Source: Ophiura sarsii
Taxonomy: Eukaryota > Echinodermata > Ophiuroidea > Amphilepidida > Ophiuridae
DNA: 64,000 nt
Assembly: GCA_035610835.1 (NCBI GenBank)
Contig: CM069458.1
Span: 29,971,449-30,035,448, forward strand
Direction: 5' to 3'
A program made the translations under genes and the position numbers. The stretch's first letter is position 1; the number at the start of each line of letters is the position of its first letter. Under the pieces are notes generated by a model, which worked only from the letters and a program-made list of their open reading frames with translations, did not search any database and was not told the DNA's origin. Of the stretch, positions 55,483 through 64,000 are shown one piece after another.

Positions 55483-56478
55483 CTTTGGATGATACATTGA
55501 TACAAAAAGAAAGACAATGTTTTACTGTTGCATTACACTTGAAATGAAAGTTGACTCATGTTTTTTTCTTTATTTGAACATATGGAACAAATGACAACCA
55601 TTTATGATTTTTCTCCTCAAAGCTTGTCTATGTATCATAATGTGTGACCCTATAACTAAAAATCCTGCAGTTATTTTCAATTTTTGACTCTCACTAGTTG
55701 TATTGCATGCATGTTTATGAACTGGGATGCAACTGCGGTGCAACTGCGGTGCAACTGGGGGTGGCAGTGGCACCCCATGAACCCCCGTTTCGGCAAATCA
55801 TGTCCGCAGATAATTGAGGCTGGATCCTTGCTTCTCCCACAATTATAGGGAATGCTGATGGTCAAATTAGTGCAGATAGATATAGCAAATTATGTTGTGT
55901 GCTATTCCCACATTTGCGCTGAAAACTAATTTTAGAAACTTGCTTAAAGCCCAAATTTACCTCAGTAATGGCCAATGGCTAGTAATTAGTATCAAATAGC
56001 AAATGTCTATGCAAATGTGTTGAGTTGATAAAGGTACTGTGCTGTTGTAGACAAACTGACACTTTTTGGCCCCCTGGTTTCCAAATCCTGGATATCAGAT
56101 GCCAGGGAGGGGGGGGGGGGGGGGGGGGGGGGTACTCAGCTTCCTCTGACTCTCACAATCCATCCTGAACCACTTCTTGTCATATTATGAACGTTTTTTC
56201 ATGAAGCCAGGGAATTTTAATGTTACCACTAATCTAATCTTGATTAAGGTAAACAAAATTGGTTGAAAATGAAAATCAATATTTTAATAAGGTCTTAACT
56301 CCTAAAACTAGTGGCAAGGGTCTGCAATTGAGGTGGATGTGGTGAAAGGGAGGGGTCCAGCCTCAGAGATTGGGGAGGGGGACAGGAACTGACTTATCCT
56401 AATAATATACATAAGTTTGTCTCTTTGGTTGTGCTCCTTCAACTGATGTCAGAAAATTACTTCATATTTTTTCAATCT
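55483..56478. other. Intron 1, left part: poly-G tract, no gene
   Basis: Contains GCAACTGCGGT repeated near 55731-55757 and a run of 24 G at 56109-56132. No element or coding frame is supported. Confidence 0.5.
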
Positions 56479-56758
56479 TAACCCTAACCCCCCTGAGTGC
56501 TAAAAAATGCTAATCCAAAGTCCCTCTCCAAACGCATGCGCCGTCGGTTTTCGATGACGTAGTCAACCGAGCCTATATAATGAGTGCAGTATACTGCACG
56601 AATGTGTAGCTGAGGGCCGTGGCTTAGTGGTTGGAAGGTGGGGCTTGAGAACGGAGGGTCCCCGGATCGAATCCCGGCAGGTTCCCGGAGATTTAGTTGG
56701 TGTTTTTTCCTCGAAAATTGTGATCCCGGTCAAAAATCCTAAACCGGGGTTAGGGTTA
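56479..56758 (+). mobile_element. tRNA-like TIR unit, type d copy 1
   Basis: TAACCCTAACCCC...GGGGTTAGGGTTA, 280 bp. In order: CGATGACGTAG, a TATA-like CTATATAA (56573-56580), the perfect 16-bp palindrome GTGCAGTATACTGCAC (56584-56599), the tRNA-like core (56612-56686), and TGTTTTTTCC. A second copy follows after 31 bp of GT-rich spacer. Confidence 0.82.
56612..56686 (+). pseudogene. tRNA-like core, type d
   Basis: A-box GTGGCTTAGTGGTTGGAAGG and B box GGATCGAATCCC at usual spacing; the T stem pairs at 4 of 5 positions. Acceptor and anticodon stems are poor. The second copy lies at 56923-56997. Confidence 0.55.
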
Positions 56759-56789
56759 TGGTAACATTTTGTGTGTGTGTGTGTTCTAT

Positions 56790-57069
56790 TAACCCTAACC
56801 CCCCTGAGTGCTAAAAAATGCTAATCCAAAGTCCCTCTCCAAACGCATGCGCCGTCGGTTTTCGATGACGTAGTCAACCAAGCCTATATAATGAGTGCAG
56901 TATACTGCACGAATGTGTAGCTGAGGGCCGTGGCTTAGTGGTTGGAAGGTGGGGCTTGAGAACGGAGGGTCCCCGGATCGAATCCCGGCAGGTTCCCGGA
57001 GATTTAGTTGGTGTTTTTTCCTCGAAAATTGTGATCCCGGTCAAAAAACCTAAACCGGGGTTAGGGTTA
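56790..57069 (+). mobile_element. tRNA-like TIR unit, type d copy 2
   Basis: Differs from copy 1 by only two or three bases, including CCAAGCC for CCGAGCC. TATA-like motif 56884-56891, palindrome 56895-56910, core 56923-56997. Its right end shares a TTAA with the next MITE (57071). Confidence 0.82.
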
Positions 57070-57070
57070 A

Positions 57071-57725
57071 GGGGGGACTTAAGGAAGTTTTTGATTTGAT
57101 TTTTTGAATTTTGTGAGTGCTGTAATTATTGAACTATTAATCAAATGCATATAAAAGTATACATTTTTGGAAAGGAAATGGATCAGAGAATCCAAATTTG
57201 GCGTCAATTTTGACCAAAAAAGTACATTTTTTGAGAAAATCACAAAATTCACTTTTTTGACCCAAATTTTTTTGAACAAAGCTAACAAAAATAATTTTGA
57301 GTAAAAAATTTCAAAATCACTTTATAATGATGTTAAGATACTAATGAAGGGACGATTTTTTTTTTTTTACACCTAATCTAATATTTTTGAAAATTTTGAC
57401 CAAAAAGTGCCAAAAAACGTGAAAAAAATGGATTTTTTTTATTTTTTACACTTTTTGGTCAAAATTTCAAAAAATATTGGATTAGGTTAAAAAAAAAAAT
57501 CATCGTCCCTTCATTAGTGTCTTAACATCATCATCAAGTGATTTGGGCATTTTTAACTCAAAATTATGTTTGTTAGCTTTGTTCAAAAAAATTGGGTACA
57601 AAAAGTGAAAGTGGATTCTCTGATCCATTTCCTTTCCAAAAAGGTATACTTTTATGTACATTTGAGTCATGGTTCAATAATTACAGCACTAACAAAATTC
57701 AACAAAAAACTTCCTTAAGTCCCCC
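57071..57725. mobile_element. Foldback MITE with GGGGGACTTAAGGAAGTTTT termini, TTAA flanks
   Basis: GGGGGACTTAAGGAAGTTTTT at the left and AAAAACTTCCTTAAGTCCCCC at the right, with TTAA at 57067-57070 and 57726-57729. The arms are complementary for about 300 bp (GGAAATGGATCAGAGAATCC and its partner). TTAA flanks would fit a piggyBac-like mover; TA alone cannot be excluded. Confidence 0.87.
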
Positions 57726-57782
57726 TTAATGCACTCTAAAAACATCTTCCACAGATTTCCCCCTCCCCCAGCATTGAAGAAC

Positions 57783-58877
57783 TTAAGGGGCTGTGGACTC
57801 TCAGGTACAGCCTCCGTAAAAAATGCTGTAACTTCTTCATTATTCATTTAATCTTTATAATAGTATACAGTTTTTTGAAGGAAAGGGTTCAATGAATCCA
57901 ACCATTATCATGAAATTGACCATTTTAGAGAAAATTATTAAAAAACATGTTTTTTGACCCATTTTAGGTTCTGCAAAGATAACTCAAAATATTTTTGGTC
58001 TATAATTCAAAAAAATAATTAAGATATTGAAAAATAAAAAAACGTTCCCAGGGAATTTTATTAGGATTATAACAAAACTAGTATGACAAAATTTGACAAA
58101 ATATATGGAGGCTGTACCTGAGAGTCCACACCCCCTTAAGGGGGAGGCTGTACCTGAGAGTCCACACCCCCTTAAGGGGGATGTGGACCCTCAGGTATAG
58201 CGTCCGTAAAACTGCCGTAACTTCTTCATTAAGGGGTGTTGTGGACTCTCAGGTACAGCCTCCCTAAAACTGCTGTAAATTCGTCATTATTCATTTAATC
58301 TATATAAAAGTGTACACTTTTTTGCAGAAAAGGGTTCAATGAATCCGACCATGATCATGAAATTGACCATTTTGGAGAAAATTATTAAAAAAACACATTT
58401 TTTGACCCATTTTAGGTCTGGAAAAGATAACTAAAAATATATTTTGTCAAATTTTGTCATACTAGTTTTATTATAATCCTTATAAAATTTCCTAGGAGGG
58501 TATTTTGTTGTTGTTGGAATATCTGATTTATTTTTGAATTATTGACTAAAAAAAATATGCTATCTATTTTTGGCACTTTTTCAAAAAATAAATCAGATAT
58601 TTCTTCAACAAAAAATACCTCCTAGAGAATGTTATTACGAATCTAGAACGATAACATTTGACAAAATATATTTTTAGTTAGCTTGACGAAACCTAAAATG
58701 GGTAAAAAAACCTGGTTTTTTTTAATAATTTTTTCAAAATGGTCAATTTCATGTTCATGGTTGGATTCATTGAACCCTTTTCTTCAAGAAAATATATACT
58801 TTTATATAGAATAAATGAATAATGAAGGAGTTACAGCAGTTTTACGGAGGCTATGCTGAGGGTCCACACCCCCTTAA
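57783..58877. mobile_element. Nested cluster of GGACTCTCAGGTACAGCCTCC MITEs
   Basis: At least three related foldback copies. One runs from 57787 to about 58135, a short right-end/left-end fragment pair lies at 58141-58230, and a larger one runs from about 58232 to 58873. Ends read GGGG-TGTGGACTCTCAGG and CCTGAGAGTCCACACCCCC next to TTAA. The arms include AGGGTTCAATGAATCC and its complement. Confidence 0.8.
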
Positions 58878-58880
58878 GAC

Positions 58881-59802
58881 ACTGATTACCTGGGAAAAAG
58901 GGCATTAGCCCTAAGCCCCTCCTCTGAAGACCCTTACCCTGTTACTCGTCCTTCCTACTAACCAAAAAAAGCTAAATACATTTATAGAGTTTTTAAGGAT
59001 AAGGTTCAACAAATAAATTTATAGAGTTTCTAAGGATAAGGTTCAACTTTACCCACAGCTCACTTCATCTGGCTGGATCTGGCCACCTCAATTACAACCA
59101 TAGCTCCTTTTCCCCACCGCTTTTGCCCCTCCCTCAACACCCACCCACCCTCTGCCATTTGCCAAAATGCCACTGATTTGGTCCCATGGTCCGTACCCTA
59201 GGTATTGAGCATTTTAGCCATACTTGACCACATACGAAGAGATAAAGTTGGCTCTGACTTGACCAGTGGCAGCACCAGCATCAACATTGGGGGTGGGGTG
59301 ACCTTTTTTGGGGAGGGGGAAGACAAAAATGTTGGGGTGCAAAAATATTGGCCTTTTATTGTAAAAATTGCCTGAAATTAGCTTAATTTGTTCAGAATTA
59401 GACATTTCAGACCAATTTTAAGCTAATTTTAATTTTGAAATTAAAAGTTAACATTTTCGATTGTTTGTGGGACAAAATTACAGAGTGGTTTGAGAGCTAG
59501 TATTCAGAGCTAGGACAAAATAGGGTGGGCTTGAAGCTGGCTGGGGAAAAGGGGGAGGTCGTGATTGGGGACAACCCCCCGTTCCACCACTGTTCCCCCC
59601 CCCCCCCCCCCCCCCCCCCCCCCGCCCCCCACGTTCCACCACTATTACTTGACCAACGTGTTTTAGCGTATTCAATTATGTTAAGATACATTGTAGATTC
59701 GATTATTGGGTATGCACTTTCCACTGTCTCACGGCCTACATTGGCACTAATATTAATATAAATAAATAGTTTTTAAGTGAAACTTCAAACAAATTATCTT
59801 AC
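58881..59802. other. Intron 1, right end: G/C-run repeat fragments, no gene
   Basis: A GGTTCAAC-containing duplicated stretch (58977-59050), a G-rich repeat fragment similar to 18340-18480 (TTGTAAAAATTGCCTGAAAT at 59358), and a run of 29 C at 59595-59623. Confidence 0.5.
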
Positions 59803-60039
59803 CATTTTGTTCATGTCATTAGCGGGCGGATCGGTAACTAATCTACCCTCATTATGACTTATTATTATCGCCTCTTCATCAGCAGTCGATAATAAATAAC
59901 CCGGGGAAGGAGTAGATGTTAATTGCGCCGCGACGAATCCAGCTGGCCCTTTCCCGTCTGAACTCGGCGAAAATAGATCCGTAGGAAAACGAAAAATTCC
60001 CGTGAAAATCGAGAAAATAATGATTGAGAATCGCAACAT
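59803..60039 (-). CDS. Exon 1: signal peptide and start of CAP domain
   Basis: Codes for 79 residues from ATG at 60039 (A at -3). Residues 1-16 are hydrophobic (MLRFSIIIFSIFTGIF), a signal peptide. After a linker rich in Ser, Pro and Gly, residues about 55-79 match the first helix of CAP/SCP domains: SHNEGRLV, then PPAND and MNKM, corresponding to the family pattern H-N-x-x-R ... P-P-A-x-x-M. The exon ends ATG|GTAAGA in phase 0 and reads on into exon 2 (FWAEDLASYAQ). No clear TATA box was seen just upstream; a 36-bp minisatellite begins about 400 bp further on. Confidence 0.9.
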
Positions 60040-60449
60040 TATGCCGAAGTTGGCATCCCCACTGGGTAAATTGGATAAATAAAAACAGTATAACGGTATT
60101 TTTTCTATAAGTCTATCGTGCAGTTACATCAGCCTACTTGCTACATAACCAAACGTTAGCTTCGTAAATGGCCACATATGACAAGCTAACAATGGAGTGA
60201 ATAGGCGCAATTATAAACAGGTGGATTTATGGCATTCCGCGACCCATCGCTTGAATTGAAAGACGAAACAGGTGCACTTCATGATACCGATGCGTTACTT
60301 ATGATAATTACTTCGGATAACTTTTATTTTGTCTCAACTTGCCGATTTATGTTTGGGTGGAAGACTTGGGTGGGGCTAGTGATGGGGATTCCGGGCCGGG
60401 TGGGACATTTTGGTGTGAAGGGTAAATAAAATGCTGGCCGAACTGAAGG

Positions 60450-63238
60450 AGAGCTAATGGTAATGTTTGTGTGTTTTGTGCTATCTACTGCTGATAGCAG
60501 TGTTTGTATGTTGTGTGATATCTACTGCTGATAGCAATGTTTGTGTATTTGTGCTATCTACTGCTGATAGCAATGTGTGTGTGGTTGCACACCACCAAAT
60601 ACATCTCCCATAGGGTTACACGTGAAATGCACAATTTTAAAATGGATATTTCTCGACGTTATAAGAAACTGGTAACTTGAAATTTGGTTTCAACTTGAAG
60701 ATGAAAGCCATGACTACTAACTCAACAACTCATATATGGGGGGTAACCGGCATAATTTTGCGCTAGAGCCTTTTCAAAAAGTACGAGTTGAGTTTTCCTG
60801 GTCACACGCAATTGTTGATTAAGATTATTGCGTCAGATACCGGAAATGACCTGAACACAAATGTCTCTGTTAAAATATTAAAAAATCATCATTGCATCAA
60901 TTTTGTTGGACCTGAAGAACGCTGATGTGTCTGTCAAAATTCACACTATATTAATTTCGCCATAACATGTAGTAAATACCCTAATTTTAAACTGTAATTT
61001 ACAATAGGTCTCCCGTTTCGGCATAGAAACGGGCCGGTTTTGGACTTTTGCCTCAAAGGGGGTAGGGCCAGACGTTATTTAGTGGTGTGAAACCGTGTGT
61101 TTGTGCTATCTGCTGCTGACGGCAATGTTTGTGTGTTTTGTGCTGTCTACTGCTGATAGGCATGTTTGTGTGTTTGTGCTATATACTGCTGAGAGCAATA
61201 TTTGTGTGTGTTGTGTTATCTACTGCTGAAAGCAATGTTTGTTGTCAACTGCTGAAATTAATTGAATGGTTTTGTGTTGCCTAATGCTGATATCAATTTA
61301 ATTGCTTCGTGCTTCATACGGGTGCTAGCAAAGTTATTGTGTTTTTGTGCTATACTGGTGATAGCAATGTCTGTGTGTTTTGTGCTACCTACTGCTGACG
61401 GCAATGCTTGTGTGTTTTGTGCTATCTACTGCTGACGGCAATGTTTGTGTGTTGTGTGCTATCTACTGTTGATGGCAATGTGGGTGTGTGCTATCTACTG
61501 CTGAAAGCAATGTGTGTGCTATCTACTGCTATCTACTGCTGAGAGCGACGTGTGTGTGTTTTGTGCTGTCTATACTGCTGATAACAATGTGTTTGTGTTT
61601 GTGCTATCTACTGCTGATAGCAATATTTATGTGTGTGTACTATCTACTGCTGATATCAATGTTTGTGTGTTTTGTGCTATCTACTACTGATGGCAATATT
61701 TGTGTGTTTGTGCTATCTACTGCTGAGAGAAATGTTGGGGTGTGTGTACTATCTACTGCTGATATCAATGTTTGTGTTTTGTGCTATCTACTGCTGAGAG
61801 CAATGTTTGTGTGTTTTGTGCTATCTACTGATGATAGCAATGTTTATGTGTTTGTACTATCTACTGCTGATAGCAATGTTTGTGCATCCGTGTACTATCT
61901 ACTGCTGATATCAATGTTTGTGTGTTTTGTGCTATGTACTGCTGAGAGCAATAGGTGTGCGTTTGTGCTATGTACTGCTGAGAGCAATGGTTGTGTTTGT
62001 GCTATCTACTGCTGATGGCAATATTTATGTGTACGGTGTACTATCTACTGCTGATATCAATGTTTGTGTGTTTTGTGCTATCTACTACATGTACTGATGG
62101 TAATATTTGTGTGTTTGTGCTATCTACTGCTGATGGCAATATTTATGTGTGTGTACTATCTACTGCTGATATCAATGTTTGTGTGTTTTGTGCTATCTAC
62201 TACTGATGGCAATATTTGTGTGTTTGTGCTATCTACTGCTGATGGCAATGTTTGTGCGTGTATTATCTATTGCTGAGAGAAATGTTTGTGTGTTTTGTGC
62301 TATCTACTGCTGAGAGCAATGTTTGTGTGTTTTGTGCTTTTTACTGATGATAGCAATGTTTATGTGTTTGTGCTATCTACTGCTGATAGCAATGTTTGTG
62401 CATGCGTGTACTATCTACTGCTGATATCAATGTTTGTGTGTTTTGTGCTATGTACTGCTGAGAGCAATAGTTTGGTGTTTGTGCTATGTACTGCTGAGAG
62501 CAATGGTTGTGTTTGTGCTATCTACTGCTGATAGCAATATTTATGTGTGTGTACTATCTACTGCTGATATCAATGTGTGTGTTTTGTTCTATCTACTGCT
62601 GATGGCAATGTTTGTGTGTTTGTGCTATCTACTGCTGATGGCAATATTTGTGCGTGTGTTATCTACTGCTGAGAGAAATGTTTGTGTGTTTTGTGCTATC
62701 TGCTACTGAGAGCAATGTTTGTGTGTTTTGTGCTATCTACTGATGATAGCAATGTTTATGTGTTTGTACTATCTACTGCTGATAGCAATGTTTGTGCGTG
62801 TACTATCTACTGCTGATATCAATGTTTGTGTGTTTGTGCTATCTACTACTGATGGCAATATTAGTGTTTGTGCTATCTACTGCTGAGAGAAATGTTTGTA
62901 TGTTTTGTTCTATCTACTACTGATGGCAATATTTATGTGTGTGTACTATCTACTGCTGATGGCAATGTTTGTGTGTTTGTGCTATCTACTGCTGATGGCA
63001 ATGTTTGTGTGTTTGTGCTATCTACTGCTGATGGCAATGTTTGTGTGTTTGTGCTATCTACTGCTGATGGCAATATTTGTGTGTTTGTGCTATCTACTGC
63101 TGATGGCAATGTTTGTGTGTTTGTGCTATCTACTGCTGATGGCAATGTTTGTGTGTTTGTGCTATCTACTGCTGATGGCAATGTTTGTGTGTTTGTGCTA
63201 TCTACTGCTGATGGTAATGTTTGTGTGTTTGTGCTATG
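60450..63238. repeat. 36-bp minisatellite upstream of the gene
   Basis: Units of the form GTGCTATCTACTGCTGATGG + CAATGTTTGTGTGTTT. They are nearly perfect at about 62940-63230 and diverge with length changes further left. 36 being divisible by three, unbroken frames such as LCYLLLMAMFVC arise by chance. It lies 0.4-3.2 kb upstream of exon 1 and is interrupted by another element at 60583-61094. Confidence 0.93.
60583..61094. mobile_element. TIR element inserted in the minisatellite
   Basis: GGTTGCACACCACCAAATA at the left and TATTTAGTGGTGTGAAACC at the right are inverted with two or three mismatches, and the minisatellite continues on both sides (GTGTGT at each border). No coding sequence. 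Confidence 0.8.
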
Positions 63239-64000
63239 TAGGGGAGAGCGGGGAGTGTTCGCCCTATTTTCATTTGAAGAGTTATAGAGACACCAGTTTT
63301 AAAGATTGAATGGACCTATTGATATTGATATTATTCAAAAGATTGATATCTTGGCTACATACGATCATGATCTCAGTACTTAGGCCTTACTGTAAAAGCA
63401 GGAGTAAATGATAAAGACAGGTGTCTCAAAAAGGCGAACTTGCCCGACGCCGGGGTAGGTTCGCCCATAGGCCGAGGCAAGTTCGCCCTAGGCTCAGAAT
63501 TAGGCTACACAAAGTACAATAATATCCAATACATATCGATTTGTTATTCTTCGTTATTTTATTCCAAAATAAAATTTAGAAGTCCAAAATATAGGGGTGG
63601 GTGCACTTTTGCGGAACATACTCGTTCATAATTTAAAAATAATAATAAATACCACATTTTGAAATATTCTCCTCTAATATTAGTGTTACTCCATTCCTAA
63701 TAACTGTTTTTAAAACTACAATTATCCTGCAAGAGGAAAATTGCTGCAAAATCATAACTATATAAATCCCTATTGGCGAACCTGCCCCATCATCATAGGG
63801 CGTATGTGCCCCATATAGCGCAATAAGTATTGACCTATACCACGGATGTCCCACATACATTGATGGGTTGTTAACTGCATCAAATCCATAATCAATCCCA
63901 TACCTACTCAATGATAATTTACATTAAAACCTTCTCTACGAATATCTTTGGAAAAAAATCAATATAAAAAATGGAAGAAAATTCACTTTTGTGAGGCAAA
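63239..64000. mobile_element. MITE of the GGGGAGAGCGGGG family, cut by window end
   Basis: Starts GTAGGGGAGAGCGGGGAGTG directly after the minisatellite and contains repeated GTTCGCCC/GGGCGAAC motifs (63432-63490, 63775-63790). It is related to 18976-19780; the right end lies outside the window. Confidence 0.7.

Larger units (their letters stand above)
276..60039 (-). other. Gene locus: CAP / EGF / C-type lectin / PPTE-mucin multi-module secreted protein (3' end outside window)
   Basis: Eighteen exons on the minus strand join with consistent phase at every junction (0, 0, 2, then always 1). Order from the N-terminus: signal peptide, CAP (SCP/CRISP-type) domain, CRISP-like Cys-rich tail, EGF, two C-type lectin domains each split over two exons, half EGF, calcium-binding-type EGF plus stalk, four giant PPTE/PPTV repeat exons, EGF-like, unrecognised Cys-rich module, EGF-like. 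The summed coding length is 10,801 nt, about 3,600 residues. The last visible exon ends in a donor at 275, so more exons lie beyond the left edge and it is not known whether a membrane anchor follows. A secreted or matrix glycoprotein with carbohydrate binding is inferred from the modules. The exon chain was assembled by eye from splice sites and homology; no transcript was available, and extra small exons may have been missed in long introns. Confidence 0.85.

Noticed and set aside
61488..63309. Plus- and minus-strand frames such as LCYLLLMAMFVC and PSAVDSTNTQTL
   Set aside because: These are translations of the 36-bp minisatellite; the unit length is a multiple of three, so frames stay open by chance. 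No start context, splice sites or known domain.

Overview
The window is nuclear DNA of an animal. Coding sequence is split into short exons with GT-AG borders, introns hold LINE, SINE and MITE copies, and the protein domains are metazoan extracellular modules. The repeat content (L2-type LINEs with trinucleotide tails, dense TA-flanked foldback MITEs) suggests a marine invertebrate deuterostome, perhaps an echinoderm; this placement is an inference and is not secure.

One gene on the minus strand fills almost the whole window. It starts at 60039 and runs off the left edge. I assembled 18 exons by joining splice sites with matching phase: a signal peptide and CAP domain (59803-60039, 55243-55482, 50754-50875), a Cys-rich CAP tail (45457-45566), an EGF module (42090-42233), two C-type lectin domains of two exons each (40387-40680 with 37892-38038; 34873-35163 with 31747-31887), a half-EGF exon (30214-30261), a calcium-binding-type EGF with a Thr/Pro stalk (27615-27851), four very large mucin-like exons of Pro-Pro-Thr-Glu/Val repeats (23832-26279, 13380-15521, 8372-9688, 5305-7848), and three small Cys-rich exons (4380-4496, 3353-3451, 276-398). 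From exon 4 onward every exon ends in phase 1. About 3,600 residues are encoded here, and the C-terminus lies outside. The product looks like a secreted, heavily O-glycosylated, multi-module lectin; its role is unknown.

The introns are crowded with mobile DNA: two degraded L2-like LINEs (753-2232 minus; about 10120-12235 plus), an RTE-like LINE tail (50880-51390), a probable Penelope-like fragment (52440-52790), tRNA-derived SINEs, about twenty palindromic MITEs mostly flanked by TA, a 46-bp satellite (43540-44432), a 139-bp tandem array inside a MITE (46850-47660), a 72-bp hairpin array (53944-54290) and a 36-bp minisatellite upstream of the first exon (about 60450-63240).

The most unusual signal is a family of 272-290 bp units, six copies at four sites between 38 and 57 kb. 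Each has telomere-like terminal inverted repeats (TAACCCTAAC...GTTAGGGTTA) around a tRNA-like core with A-box and B-box and a following T-run; most also carry a TATA-like motif and a short perfect or near-perfect palindrome upstream of the core. Flanking sequence shows insertion at TA. They look like DNA-transposon-type units that carry a Pol III promoter.
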